A stretch of 64,000 bases of DNA from Magicicada septendecula (Eukaryota > Arthropoda > Insecta > Hemiptera > Cicadidae), in assembly GCA_034769895.1 (NCBI GenBank), contig CM068373.1, forward strand, positions 23,812,620-23,876,619. The letters are read 5' to 3'. How positions within the stretch are numbered: the stretch's first letter is position 1; every line of letters begins with the position of its first letter. Shown here piece by piece: positions 1 to 11,400 of the stretch. The notes under the pieces were generated by a model. That model worked only from the letters and a program-made list of their open reading frames with translations. It searched no databases and was not told the DNA's origin. The position numbers and the translations under genes were made by a program.

Positions 1-548
1 TTTCAGGGCCGGTTTCCTATAAGAACAAAAATAGTCGTGAATAATCAGATTTTGGCTCAGGTTAGTTACTTTAATCACCTTGATTGTAATATCTCATATG
101 GAACTGATATTGATTGGTTATAGTAAGCTAACAAAATTTCGACGTATCTGTGGAACGATTCATAGGTATCTGAATAATAAAACACGGAAGGATACCCGAA
201 TTAAATTTTATAAAACTCTGGCTGTCCCCACTTTCCTGTACGCTAGTGAGACCTGGACTTTTGGTAAATGGGACGTGCAGAGGATTCAGGGAGCAGAAAT
301 GAAATTTCTAAAAGGGACGCAAGGTTATCCTCTCTTGGATCGGAGAAGGAAAGAGGATTTTAGACGCGATTTAAACACTGAACACATGAATCGCATGCAC
401 AATATCCTTCTACCCGTGGCTGCCTTGGGTTATCACCCTATTGAGAAGAGAGATGTCAGTAGACCGAAGAGGAGGTTCCAGAACCGAGGTTCGAAAAAGG
501 GCTAATGCCTAGTCCTTGGAGTGGTGATGATGATGATGATGATGATGG
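1..548 (+). mobile_element. Non-LTR retrotransposon (LINE), 3' end with (GAT)n tail
   Basis: This is the C-terminal part of a LINE reverse-transcriptase ORF, cut by the window start. Frame 1 (bases 1-120) reads PIRTKIVVNNQILAQV, the segment just after the RT palm in this family. A frameshift near 110-122 moves the reading to frame 2, which continues to 505. That frame contains FRRICGTIHR, RIKFYKTLAVPTFLYASETW and RIQGAEMKFLK, the LYGSETW/AAEM signature of these elements. The terminal ATGATG repeat at about 524-548 is the simple-repeat tail with which such LINEs end. A homologous fragment lies at 63150-63935 on the other strand. It is a dead 5'-truncated copy; upstream RT and endonuclease are not visible. 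Confidence 0.8.
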
Positions 549-905
549 AATAACCACAATTAACTATTTGTAATCAGCTCGTACAATAATTTAAATTAAA
601 TCTGTCCACACGCAATAATAATATCAAGTAATAGAGTTCTCCACAATAATCACTTTTAACAACAACCACCTGAGCCGCACTGAGTAAATCGCCTAACCTA
701 AACTGACTTCTAAGGGCAGCTGTTGCTATTTATGTAGCCTGCCGAACTCCAGACTAATGTTTCATAATATGCGTACTTAAGAAGCACTAGAAACCCTTAG
801 AAGATACTTGAGTCAGACCTTGGCTGGAACACACATCTGCTTAGCTAGCCGAGAAACGCGTAGAACGATGCTGTCGCCTTTTGGAAAGGGTTCCATTGTT
901 ACAAT
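549..905 (-). repeat. Truncated gypsy-family LTR
   Basis: This stretch aligns by eye with the solo LTR at 48758-49305 on the same strand. Shared stretches include the TCCACACGCAATAATAAT-type block, TAATCACTTTT, the AAATCGCC block and the terminal TTGTTACAATA. About the first 60 bases expected on the plus strand are missing. The (GAT)n tail of the preceding LINE abuts the truncated edge, so LINE insertion or later recombination probably removed them. No internal retrotransposon region follows. Confidence 0.7.
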
Positions 906-1080
906 ACATTGCTTTATTGTTATGTGATGTATTCAATAAACGTGCTTTGTGCATTCAATTATGTAACTCAGTGTTTATGTTTAAATAATTTATAATCTGT
1001 CTTACACTTACGTGATAGTTTTCTGTTACTTAAAATATTGAAACCTTTAGTGTTTGTAAATTTCCGCCGGTAAATTTTAA

Positions 1081-1431
1081 TTATTTTCTAAATACATCTG
1101 AGCGATTCAACACGTTACTGAATTTTCTGGCTGGTTTGGTGTAGTCTTTGTACGTAATTTTTGAAATAACGTCAACATAACTGAAAGTTACTAAATTACA
1201 ATGAAAAATACTTTCAAAGAATTTCGACGAAACCGAAACATCGAAGCATGATAATGTTTTTAGGATTTTGAAACGTATAATGTGGATTAGGTTTGGTGGA
1301 TTACCTAAATCATTTGCAAACCACAGACGATCACAAACAGAGCATGTAGAACCAAATTTATTTTCACTAAAACGTTTGCTAAACTCAATGTCAGCAGCGA
1401 TTATTTCTGTCTTGATGCGTTTACATATCAA
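1081..1431 (-). pseudogene. Helitron-associated ORF fragment
   Basis: An open minus-strand frame of 116 codons contains NKFGSTCSVCDRLWFANDL. An F..N.FG..C.VCDRLWF..DL pattern is typical of the cysteine-rich region ahead of the helicase in arthropod Helitron and PIF1-like proteins. Only this motif is recognisable; the rest of the frame is not. No rolling-circle replicase, helicase motifs or Helitron ends were seen nearby, so this is at best an isolated fragment. The assignment rests on one short motif. Confidence 0.42.
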
Positions 1432-1522
1432 ATTTCTAGATTGTGGGGAATCGAAAGTGTGGAAGCGTCACGTTTTTCGATGACGTTTTTTTGGAATAAC
1501 CCCCAGCCTAAAAACATTATCA

Positions 1523-1785
1523 TGTTAATAATAAAATAAACCTCTGCTCAACAGGCTCTAAAGGGCTAAGGTATACCGTGCGGGTTTTGTGTTTAGTGGG
1601 ACGGTTGCGTGGCCAGTACAACGCATCGCCAGCCACTAGTTGCGGTATCCGCAGCCAGTAGGCGGCTATTCAGTTCTGCCTCACCGCGCTGAGTGCACGC
1701 CGTACGGAGCCTCCGCCGGGAATTGAACCCGGCATCTCGAGCGCATCAGTCGCCCCTGCTAGTCACTGGACCACCTGGAGCCTCA
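1523..1785 (-). mobile_element. tRNA-derived SINE
   Basis: On the minus strand the 5' end starts at about 1783 and carries an A-box-like segment, TGGTCCAGTGACTAG (1759-1774). About 35 bases further on is a good B box, GGTTCAATTCC (complement of 1719-1729), set in the T-arm-like pairing CCGGG...CCCGG. This is the internal RNA polymerase III promoter of a tRNA-derived SINE. A GC-rich body of about 150 bp follows, and the element ends in an AT-rich tail (complement of 1523-1545). The tRNA part cannot fold into a complete cloverleaf, so it is not a working tRNA gene. Confidence 0.7.
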
Positions 1786-1789
1786 CGAA

Positions 1790-2729
1790 ATTACTATTAA
1801 AGAACTGTAGTTAACTTTCCATGCTGAATATTAATCTGTCGGCGGACCATTGTTTGATGTCTTACGAAATATTTTCACGAGCTACAAAACGTGAAATATA
1901 TTTGTAAAAAGAAACACACAAAAATACACTCTAAGAAGTGTTAAGATCTTTGCTACTCTTTAGAGATAAAACAAAGGAGTTTACTCCACGTTAATTTTAG
2001 ACTATTACAGTAACGTGGTAACACAATAGGGGTATAGTACAGTTTGCATTGTTTCAAAAATATGTTGAGATATTTATGACAGTTTGTTAGAGCTTAGTAA
2101 ATAATTAACTGTTCTAACTTCGGTTGTTTTGCGGGAAAACAAATGTAAAAGTTTTGCGTTAGAACAGATGGCGTTGTACTTCAGAAATAGAAAACGCAAG
2201 AGTACTCTACTTTTATCTTAAGTAAATAATGAAATGAGGAGGTAGACTTCATTGTCAGTTGTACACTATCCTTGTGTCTCATTCAGCTAATCAGTGTTAT
2301 CACCCGACTTAATTATAGTTTCAGTTTAGGTGGGGACGTAGCGTACAGGATGCGTCTCGAATAGCTTCTCCCAATACAACCGTCAACCTCACCTTCCCCA
2401 GCGATGTCTTTACATCCGACGCACCCTGTTACCACTGACGAGACTCTGACGACCGAGTATTGTCGTTATAACCATAGCTTATAGTAGAGAATTGTAGGAA
2501 ATGACATTCTCTTTCCGGAATTGCAACCTCGTTGGTGCAAGAGCACGTCCCAGAGAGTAGGCTGTCAGTGTAAATTAATAAGAACAGTGTTGGTCCGTTT
2601 AATGCACGTTTTTTATTTCTTTCAGACGGAAACTTTTCCCCCATAATTTGATGAGGCATCTTCAATGGCTCGTCTGACTATCAGTGTTGTTCTTATTGAC
2701 AGAAACCAAACAAGTTTAAGAGCAAGATT
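1790..2729. other. Unassigned spacer
   Basis: I see no gene, RNA or recognisable transposon here. Short open frames lack any family motif. Confidence 0.5.
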
Positions 2730-2863
2730 TTTCTTCTTCTTCTTCTTCTTCTTCTTCTTCTTCTTCTTCTTCTTCTTCTTCTTCTTCTTCTTCTTCTTCT
2801 TCTTCTTCTTCTTCTTCTTCTTCTTCTTCTTCTTTTTCTTCTTCTTCTTCTTCTTCTTCTTCT
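2730..2863 (+). repeat. (TTC)n microsatellite
   Basis: About 44 TTC units with one interruption near 2833. One strand is pure pyrimidine, so a triplex (H-DNA) is possible. The phenylalanine run seen in translation is an artefact of the repeat. Confidence 0.98.
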
Positions 2864-3382
2864 TATCTAGGATTACAGCGTTTGGTGGGCTTTAGGTTAT
2901 GGTTTCACGAGCTGTGTACGTGCGGTTGGGAAACGCATTGAATTGAACACGCAGGCGGCAATAAACTATTTTCACACGGACGTGGAAAAAAGCACGCGTC
3001 GTCAACTCTGCTGCGTTTTCAAGGTCTCCCGCATAAAAAACGCAACCTGCTGCGTTTTTAGTGCCTTTTTAACACTCACGAGGGTGGTTCACACGGACTG
3101 TTCAAAGACGGCGTTAAAATAGGATTTGTTTATTTTCTTGTTACTATGGTAATTAATTTGATCTCCATTGTGTTGTTGACGTTTTTATAAAAAAATATAT
3201 AATGTAAAAATGTTCTTAATAAAGATTTATTTACTACTGATAACCAATGTTTCTTTAATCTAACAACGGATGTTTCTGCGCAGTTGCGTTTTAACCTTTA
3301 TATACACATTTAACCTTTATAGCCAGAGCTGTAGGGATGCGCGTCCGCGACGTCCCCACGCTGCCGTCCGATTATAAACCGC
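2864..3382. other. Spacer with short dispersed repeat
   Basis: The motif TTCACACGGA occurs twice (about 2970 and 3091), next to several GCGTTTT/AAAACGC stretches, which hints at a decayed DNA-transposon end. Bases about 3136-3190 match about 8018-8082 (TATGGTAATTAATT...GTTGTTGACG), so a short dispersed repeat is present. No transposase is visible. Confidence 0.35.
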
Positions 3383-3886
3383 TTATGTGACTACACTTTC
3401 GTCTGTGCACGTCCACGTGTGACCACTGTCCAAACGCGCGTGCACAGAGGCTGATGTAACCGTACCCTTAGCTTCCTCAATAATACTCCTCCATGCTTCC
3501 CTGTTCTCCGCCTTTCCTCTCCACCTTTTGACTTGCATGCCAACAAGATCGTCTGTTACGCCATCCGGCCATCTCATCCTTGGTATGCTTCTACTTCTAG
3601 TAGTATATAATCTTCCCTTCAGTATTTTTTTTAGGCATTCTTTCCTCAGACATTCTTTCCATACGTTCCAGCCACCCAGCTTCTGTGATTCGATAAATAT
3701 CACTATGCTTTTTCCATTCACGAGAGCCTGTCATTTACGGTTATTGTGTATTATTCAACCGCTTTCTTTTCTTACCGGGCCATAAATTTTTGCAATATTT
3801 TGCGCTCAAATGATTTAAAACCAGTTTTGTCATTCTCTGCCAAAGTCCACGCCTCACATCCATATGTAACAACTGATCGCATAAGA
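3383..3886 (-). mobile_element. LINE 3' ORF fragment
   Basis: The minus strand encodes the C-terminal tail of a LINE reverse-transcriptase protein. SLMRSVVTYGCEAWTLAEND (from about 3886) and FERKILQKFMAR come first. After a stop and frame change KIYGPVRKESG appears, then KILKGRLYTTRSRSIPRMRW and VKRWRGKAENREAWRSIIEEAK (given here in parts). This is the YGCEAWTL / KIYGP / GRPRLRW / NREEWR order of the family. Stops and a frameshift make it non-functional. The upstream RT palm is absent. Confidence 0.8.
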
Positions 3887-3895
3887 GACTAATAC

Positions 3896-4010
3896 AATTA
3901 TAAGTATAATACAAATGACTCAGAACATTTACGAGTCAGTAGTATTGTGCTTATAATTTAGTTAATCAACAGATACGCCATGGACAATAAAATCCAAGAC
4001 AGTAATATAA
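3896..4010 (+). repeat. Penelope-related terminal repeat with palindrome
   Basis: Bases 3896-3959 form an inverted repeat: ATTATAAGTATAATACAAATGACTC pairs imperfectly with GAGTCAGTAGTATTGTGCTTATAAT across a loop of about 10 bases. The following TTAGTTAATCAACAG...CCATGG...AAATCCAA matches 58640-58720, next to a Penelope-like palindrome. It lies just upstream, on the other strand, of the LINE fragment ending at 3886. Confidence 0.5.
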
Positions 4011-4878
4011 CTTACTTAAGTTCTATACCTCTTGTAATATGATTGTTTTTAAAGGTGTTAATATTTTCAAAGCAGGATACATTTCCTGCTTATATCGTTT
4101 CTCTTATATTTATCCTTATGTTATGGTATCACTTGATACCAATCCACCTAGATAACTGAAACAGAACACTTATATGAAACACTTTCCTTTTCACATTGAA
4201 GTCTCTAGGAGCCCTTCTGTTGGACAGAGAAGTTGGACATGGTAAAGTTGGACATTACCATGTATTTTGCATGTTTTTTTTTACCACAAGACCAATTTTC
4301 ATTGCTTCTGCTTCTATTAAACCATTAAGAGCAAGACTGTTAGTGTAAACTACATGCAATCTACTAACTGGCTACAAAAATATTAGTTTACTAATATAGG
4401 CCTAACAAAAAATCGTTAATCTTTACCACGCTCGTGTTATTAACTAATAAGTTGAAGTTTTGAAATATGTTGAAGTGTTATAAATAAAATGGAAAAGTAA
4501 GCGGCATCTTTTTTAATGGTTTTGCGGCAGTACTTTATTCGTATTGAAGAGAATCTGGTTCATGGCAATAATTTATTCTTTAATTAGTTATGCACTGTAA
4601 TTGATAACTGAGTGGTAAACTTTCTGTTTAGGAACGTTGTTTGCCTTCGATGACGTCAGCAGTAATTTAATCTGTAAAATTGAGTTAATTAGTAATTATT
4701 TAGATTGTGAATTAATTTTTCATAAACTTTGTTCATTTATTGCAGTTTCCAGAACTAAGTTCATTAGTTTAACGTATTAATAAGCAACACGAATTAGATT
4801 TTGTCTAGTCAAGTAGAAGTCTACACAAGAGCTCTTCAGTGCTTACCCTAACAAGAAGCAAGTAATAAGTAAGATATC

Positions 4879-4880
<2 letters not shown>
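4011..4880. other. Unassigned AT-rich spacer
   Basis: I see nothing assignable. A short near-repeat, GAAGTTGGACATGGTAAAGTTGGACATTACCATG, lies at about 4229-4262. Confidence 0.5.

Positions 4881-4923
<43 letters not shown>
4881..4923 (+). repeat. (CA)n microsatellite
   Basis: About 21 uninterrupted CA units. Confidence 0.97.
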
Positions 4924-4927
<4 letters not shown>

Positions 4928-6999
4928 TTTGCAGAAAGCGCAGCAACTGTAAATCGCATTCCAATCCAAGTCATACTACAAACTGTGACAAGCAATATTG
5001 AGTATTTTTAACTTATTCCATCCAATATGATGTAATATAACTCGCATCTTATTCAATAATTTTGAGGATATTGACACCGACCGTGTAAGTTTAAGACAAA
5101 AACTGTATAATTAATTGTAAGTGGAATATAATTATTAGTTGAATATAATTAATTGTGTGCTGTACTGCGTTCAGCTTGTAAAACCCGCTCGTTCTCCACC
5201 GCATTTAAAACTCGCACGGCTGCCACTGCTTAGTGATCGCGCAGCGACTACTGAGCTAAGTAAGGCAGTCAAGAGCGACGACGAACTCAGGTTGTTCGCG
5301 CACAGCTGATTTTGGTCTCACAAGTACTGGCAGGGTTTTGCATTTCGTGGTTAGAATGCGCGTTCGAGTCTGCCTCATTCCTCATATTGCACTCGACTGA
5401 ATGGTTTGGACTGGCGGCCTGATTTTCCTGTATTCATTACTTCCACTAGCATGGAAGCCTAATTGTAAAGAGTCCCAGGTAAGCCTCAAAGCTTATTAAA
5501 ATAATCTAATGGAATTATGCGCGATAATTTATTTAAAAGAAGAATGTATATTGGGGAATGTTAAATATCTCATTCGTCCTGAGGAAAGTGGGGAGTTCAG
5601 CTTTCAAACTATATTCATCTCTTCCCAAATTGCCACAATCCTAGTATGCCAGTGTACCGTTGTCCTTTGCAAAATTTATACTTTTCCAGGTAGGCCCTTA
5701 TCTTAATGACAAATTCTAAATAGTATGCATTTCTAATTTAAAGAATATTAAATTTTGTAAAGATTTTTATAGACCATTTAATTTTTAAAATTTTACGTTA
5801 TTGAGTTCAAGTTATTTTCATCCACCGCTATGAGACTGCACGTGATATGGTTAATATAGCGATTTTGGCACAAGGTTATTAAAAATAAAGAAGTTTAATT
5901 TTTATCTAAAATAATTAAAACTAAAGTCTGTTTACCGTATTACGTAACACAAAATAAAGAGGTAAATAAGAAAATAAATAGCCAGTAGTGTATACTATTC
6001 CTTAAATCTACGGTTTGGAGAAAAAGAAAAAGTGTTAAGAAATGAATGCTTCATAAAATATTGTGAGCAGTAAGTCCTATACAAGGGATTGAAGCATAGA
6101 AACTTAAGAAATTAATAACATTGAAGTGCATTACGATAAAAAAATTACAATAAAGTTTTAGTGAAAAAAAGATAACCAATTGTAGCAAAGATACATAAAA
6201 GCAATTATGCTCATTCCAACGCTTATGAAGAGTGTTAAAGAAACGATTTATTATAACAGTGGGAAAGAGTACAAGGATCAACAGAAAAGCCAAGCCGTGA
6301 AAATAATACGAAAGTAAGCAAACGACTGAAGAAATTTACTTCTTAAATGGGGGTAAGATTTAAAAGGTTAACATTGAGCAGAAACCGTGAGAAATAAAAT
6401 TAACTTTGTGGGAGGAAGCCATAGGGTAAGTAAGTGAATACTGAATTAAGAAAGAAAGTAACTTTGCGTAAAACCACTGAATTTTTGTACGCATTAGATT
6501 ATAAACTTTTCTGAATTCATACGAAAAAATTTAGCATGGACATCCACTGACAATCGTTCTTACGTTATTGACATCAAATGGGAGTTTTACGTGTAACTTA
6601 AATATTTTTTGCTTTACCTAATCTTTTGTAACCACTAGACAAATACTTCTTCTGTTACTTCTGACCCTACGACGAATAACTATCGAAAAAAAAGTAAATT
6701 TAACATACGTTTTGCTTAATATGGACGTTCAACTTAACGATCATTAGTTTGAAGTTAAATGTAGCTGATTATAATATTCTTTTAAAGAGTAATAACACGG
6801 AATTAGAGTACAATCTTCCTTCACGGATATTTTAATCAAGTCCCGTAATACAAGAGTCTTTAAAGGTATGTAACATTTTACTGTATACTGATTTGTATTA
6901 GGATTTTATGTAAAAGATAATAAATCATGCTTGTCTATTACACAAAATCAATGTTAAAAGTGTCGAGAAAAACAGTGAACTACGTAAATATAAAGAATG
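4924..6999. other. Unassigned spacer with a CpG-richer patch
   Basis: Mostly AT-rich with no recognisable coding or mobile sequence. Bases about 5170-5460 are noticeably richer in GC and CpG. They contain GCGTTCGAGTCTGCC, which resembles a pol III B box, but there is no well-spaced A box, so I do not call a SINE. Confidence 0.4.
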
Positions 7000-7455
7000 A
7001 GTTAATTTTATAATCATGTTTACAAAGCAGCATAGGCAAGGTGCTGGCTGTTCCACCTTCAGAAATCTTCTAGCCATCGCTTCCTATGTCTACCCACACT
7101 TGTGTCCTTTAGGTTCATGTTACCAGACTTGTTTGGCCAGCCTGGAATTTGACTTAATGTTCTCTCTAAGTGTTCTTTCAACCGTTGTTTGTAATCTTTT
7201 AATATTTCATTCAAGTTAAAAACTTGTAACTCCACTCCTATGGCCTCATTCTATATACTTTCAAGCTTAGAACTCCATTCCACTTCTTTCAAGGCCGCCA
7301 TTTCCGAGGCCTGTATTTTACTGTCTTGTTTTATGGCTGTTGTCCATAAGTCACACCCATAGGACACTACAGGGACTACGATAAGTTTGTAAAACTTCAA
7401 TTTCGAATCTCGACGTACCTGGTTTTCAAGAGTTTTACCCCAGCCCTTACCCGCG
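7000..7455 (-). mobile_element. LINE 3' ORF fragment
   Basis: Read on the minus strand from about 7450: QVRRDSKLKFYKLIVVPVVS, YGCDLWTTAIKQDSKIQASEM, then FNLNEILKDYKQRLKEHLER and GRHRKRWLEDF. These match in order the KLKFYK..VPVV.YG.E.W / KIQASEM / YKQRW..HLERM / RPRKRWLEDF signature of a LINE C-terminus. At least one stop (ESI*NEA) breaks the frame. The RT palm is missing. Confidence 0.8.
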
Positions 7456-9049
7456 GCTGCGCACGCGAATATTTCACTTTTAATAAGTATTCTAATATAA
7501 TTTTTATTGTCTATGGCGTTCTGTCAGCTCGTATAACAATTTTGTACTCATTAGTCAGATTCTCTCCAAAGCCGTTTTCAACACTTGTACTATTTTAACT
7601 TGTACAAAATTAAGTAACATGTTGCTACAACAGCCTTTGGAGCTTTAAAAGTACCCGCTTATAAACCCTTTGGAGATATTTATAAAGTACCTGTTAAATC
7701 AAAAACGTTAAATTCTTTACTGTAAGTGTTACTGTATTAGAAGAATTGTATAACAAATTAAACGTTATGTTTTCCTCAACCATGGCTTTTATTAATTTCA
7801 GCGGTAAACTAAAAACCAAAAATCGTTGTCACTTAATCTCACAAATGAAAACAACACTTTTTTTCTTTCCATTAAGTAACAGCACAATTTACAATCAGTA
7901 CACTTTTTCTTTCCACATCGTAATATATTGATACAATCACATATTATATAAAACACCGAAAATGTAGTGCAGAGATGGATAAATGTACACTTCCGATGCC
8001 GCTAAATAGCTTTTGTTTATTTACTAATTATTATGGTAGTTAATTCTGGTGTCCATGTTATTGTTGACGTCTTTATACGCGTCAACGAAAGGGCACAATT
8101 AAAAGGGCTTAAACCTTACGAACGGACCAAATATCAAATTCCAAGTTAGACAATGTTTTTTTTGGCTTGTGTCAAATGTTACACGGGTAAAATTTAGTGG
8201 CAATCGGCGTAACGGTGTGGATTTGTATTCAGTACACATAAATACTCAGACTTTGAGTTATATATATATATTTAAATTATTAAAGTATCTGTTGGTTATA
8301 TTAACTTACAAAGTACAATAAATCTTTTAATTGTATATTTATTGGTATAGCAAAACTGCAGCCGTTGTCAGACGTACCTATGTAACAAATAATATCATTG
8401 CACACTCCATAATTTACATTCGGTTAGTTTAACCAACGAAAACAAACAGAAGAAAATTCTTTACACAGTGCTTCCGTGTGTTTGTATTATTCCCGTTGAG
8501 TTACAGCTTTAGTTTGGTTTTCCACGTTTCGGCATACAGTGTATAAATACGTTGTTGGTGCCCACAACCAACTGCCACTGGCGTTGCGTTTATGAATGTT
8601 ACGTTACATGCTTTGGTAAAACCAAGGCAAAACGTCATATTTGCTTTAATACAGGGCTCACGGCTGTTTCCTGTTTGTATTTTGCCCTTTGTCTTCTCTG
8701 TTCTCGGTTTATATGTGTATGTACTGTTAGCGCGCGCGTGTCTGTGCGAGCGGACTTACATGTAGGTTTTTGGTAATTGTTGTTTCGGTATCAATGTTGA
8801 CTTACTAAATCTATTGTCGCTCCGTACACACACGTGTGTAATGATCAGGTGTCAATATATTCCTATGGGCAAAGAATTTCACCACCAAATGTATAATTAG
8901 TCTGTTGTCCTACGCTTTTCTAAAATCTCTCTTCCAAGCGATTCACAATTAACCGAGAGTAACAGTGGGTATTTGATAAGATTTTTGGTTCGTGTAACAC
9001 AAAATCTTGGCTTACGTTTCTGAAACACTTTGTTGTTTAATTTTAATTT
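7456..9049. other. Unassigned AT-rich spacer
   Basis: No gene seen. It includes a short repeat at about 8018-8082 shared with 3136-3190, and a TATATATA run near 8260. Confidence 0.5.
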
Positions 9050-9541
9050 TGTTACGACGGTCTACTTGATCATCGTAAGTATAGTGGAAACACAATACAA
9101 GACACCAATTAAGTCACTAATCACCAGCTTTAATTTTCACATTAATCAGTTCGTAATTAACAACACAGTCTCTTACAACAAATCAAATAAAAATTGTTCA
9201 CATGTAATAAAATGTCAACTAATATTAACACACAATTGTATTACAATATACCACCCGATTATAAAACACAGCAATTCACTAATAACCACTTGAACGCACA
9301 CAGTAATATCGCCCGATAATAACTGAAAACTAAGTCCGCTGACGCCTTGTATTTATACAACGGTCACAGACCAGAAGATTCGAAACTACGACGTAATTCA
9401 TTGCGGCCTTGGCACAGTCCGCGCTGCTGGCGGCTTCCAGAAAAATGTTGAAATCACATACGCCACAACATTTAGCCATATTCCACTGGATTCATCTGGA
9501 ACATTCGATAAACACGTATATTGTTCTGTAATGTCGTAATA
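9050..9541 (-). repeat. 3' LTR of the Ty3/gypsy element
   Basis: It aligns with 15769-16243 across most of its length, including TGTTACGACGGTCTACTTGA at the outer edge and TTCATCTGGAACATTCGATA near the inner edge. On the minus strand it begins TATTACG, where related solo LTRs begin TGTTACG, and it ends CGTAACA. It holds about 50 bases (around 9070-9120) that are deleted in the other LTR. Confidence 0.88.
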
Positions 9542-9556
9542 CTGCCCCTCCTTAAG
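9542..9556 (-). promoter_or_regulatory. Polypurine tract (plus-strand primer)
   Basis: The complement reads AAGGAGGGGCAG directly before the 3' LTR, the expected place and composition for second-strand priming. Confidence 0.7.
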
Positions 9557-10451
9557 CCTGTTCGTCCCGAACTGGCAAACCGTCTCTGAAGTAATTCTTA
9601 GCCAGGCGATCTAAGTGGACGACCTTGAACTTTCGCTGCCCTTCCTGTTGAACCCGATAAACAATATCGTTGATTCTTTTTTTTACAGTGTATGGTCCTT
9701 CCTAGTTAGTCTGAAGCTTAGGTGAAAGACCACGATGGCGCTTTGGGTTGAACAACCAGACCTGATCTCCTTCTTGGAAACCTACACTATTGCTGCGAAT
9801 GTCATACAGTGATTTCATTTTATCACTCTCAATCTTCAGCCGTCCTCTTATCAAGCTATTCATTCCGCGCAGTTGGTTTTATAATTTCGAAGTATAGTTT
9901 TGTGGCTCTTGAGACTGAGTCTCAGGTGATCAGAACATCATGTCCCCAGGAAGATGAATCTCCCGCCCAAATACCAATTTTGCTGAAGTCATGCCAGTCG
10001 TGTCGTGTACTGATGATCTATACGCCATGAGGAATAGTGGTATACGTTGGTCCCAGTCTGTTTGGTTCTCGTCAACAATCTTCGAAAGATGCTGCTCAAG
10101 TGTCCTGTTGAATCTCTCAACCATCCCGTCCGACTGAGGATGCAGAGGCGTTGTCCTGGTCTTTCGAATTCCGAGTAGACGGCATAATTCTTTAAACACT
10201 CCTGATTCGAAATTTCTCCCTTGATCCGTATGGATTTCCATAGGGGCTCCATAACGGCAACAGAAGTTGTGAACTAACTGCTTCGCCACAGTGGTAACCT
10301 CCTGATTTGGAATTGCATAGGCTTCCACCCACTTAGTAAAGTAGTCACCTACAACCATGATGTACCGGTTTCCATCGTCAGTAACTGGGAATGGTCCAGC
10401 AATGTCTATGGCAATTCTCTCGAAAGGCAGTCGAACGTTGTATTTTCTCAT
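9557..10451 (-). pseudogene. Integrase core and GPY tail
   Basis: An uninterrupted frame (10451-9930) holds the whole catalytic core. Counting from the first codon shown, the acidic residues fall at D16 (RIAIDIAGPF), D76 (EIHTDQGRNF) and E112 (SDGMVERFNR). D76 and E112 have exactly 35 residues between them, so the DD35E triad that inserts retrotransposon cDNA is intact. After a stop at about 9930 the tail continues with FQEGDQVWLFNPKRHRG and EGPYTVKKRIND, the GPY/F module. There TAG replaces the usual tryptophan codon just before EGPY. The core is the best-preserved part of the element, yet the protein as a whole is broken. Confidence 0.92.
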
Positions 10452-10478
10452 TTTTCCCCTGCTTGTGGTTTGTGGGCC

Positions 10479-10709
10479 CTAGCTTGCAGCACATATTTGA
10501 CACGTTCTAACCCATTCCTCTACGTCGTGGCGAAGATGAAGCCAATAGAATAGCTTCCGTATTTTGTCCAGGGTATTGTTAACGCCAAGATGGCTTCCAG
10601 ATGTTCCAGCGTGCAGCTCCTTCAAAACAGACTGCACTTTACGTCGGGGAACTATCAACTGCATGACCACGCCTCGTCCATCTGAACTTTCCCAAGCCCT
10701 TTTCAGCAA
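10479..10709 (-). pseudogene. Integrase zinc-binding (HHCC) domain
   Basis: The frame contains ELHAGTSGSHLGVNNTLDKI followed by YWLHLRHDVEEWVRTCQICA. The two histidines and CxxC form the HHCC zinc finger ahead of a retroelement integrase core. A stop and frame break near 10450-10479 separate it from the core. The segment between it and RNase H (10710-10840) is in a different frame. Confidence 0.85.
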
Positions 10710-10829
10710 TTAGTTTTCTAAGGTGAGAGATTCCCATTGTGCCCCGTAGCCCTTCAGCACTTCGGAACCATGGCAGATATCTTGCCAATCCGGGCGGCGA
10801 CCTTCTTCTTTTGCTGTCAAGATCGGTCC

Positions 10830-11400
10830 AATGTCTTCATCAGTCATCTGTTCTTGTCGACAGTCTCGTGTTATCCAGCCGTCTGCCAGGAAATCTACAG
10901 TGTTCGCTTGAGTTTTGTTCTTCCTTTCTGTGGCAATGTCGGCAGTCTTTCGGGCACGGTCTTCCTGATAAGCCATCTGCATTACCATGCAGGCGCCCCC
11001 GTCGATGTTGTACCTTGAAGTTGTACTCTTGCAGACGTTCAAGCCACCTTGCCAACTGTCCTTCCGGTCTTTTAAAGGTCAAGAGTCATGTAAGCGCGGC
11101 ATGGTCCGTACGTAGTGAAAACTCTCTTCCATAGAGTTATTTATGAAAGTGCTCCAACGCTCGGACGATTGCCAGTAACTCTCTCCATGTAACGCAATAA
11201 TTTCTCTCCGGTTTAGAAAGTGTCTTGCTGTAATACGCTATTACTCGCTCTTCACCGTTTTGCACTTGAGACAAAACTGCTCCTAGACCAGTATTGCTTG
11301 CGTCTTTGTCTACGGTGTACTTCCCTTCGGAAGTTCGGAAAGCAAGAATTGGCTGCGAACATAATGTAATCTTCAAAATCTTAAATGCTTGGTCACACTC
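10830..11400 (-). pseudogene. RNase H domain
   Basis: The first half (11376-11137) has YTVDKDASNTGLGAVLSQ with the first catalytic aspartate and TWRELLAIVRALEHF with the catalytic glutamate. The second half, in another frame (from about 11120), has SLRTDHAAL, then RPEGQLARWLERLQEY and the closing HGNADGLSGR. These are the usual RNase H landmarks of Ty3/gypsy pol. A frameshift near 11130 splits the domain. Confidence 0.88.

Noticed and set aside
1700-1785. Functional tRNA gene
   Set aside because: A and B boxes exist, but no full cloverleaf forms, and a SINE-like body and AT tail follow.
2665-2895. Poly-phenylalanine ORF
   Set aside because: It is the (TTC)n microsatellite read in one frame.
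3000-3110. Harbinger-type transposon ends (TTCACACGGA and AAAACGC motifs)
   Set aside because: The two copies are in direct orientation and no transposase or target duplication could be found.
9542-9930. Envelope gene after integrase
   Set aside because: This short stretch reads as the integrase tail (GDQVWLF, GPYTV) and then the polypurine tract, leaving no room for env.
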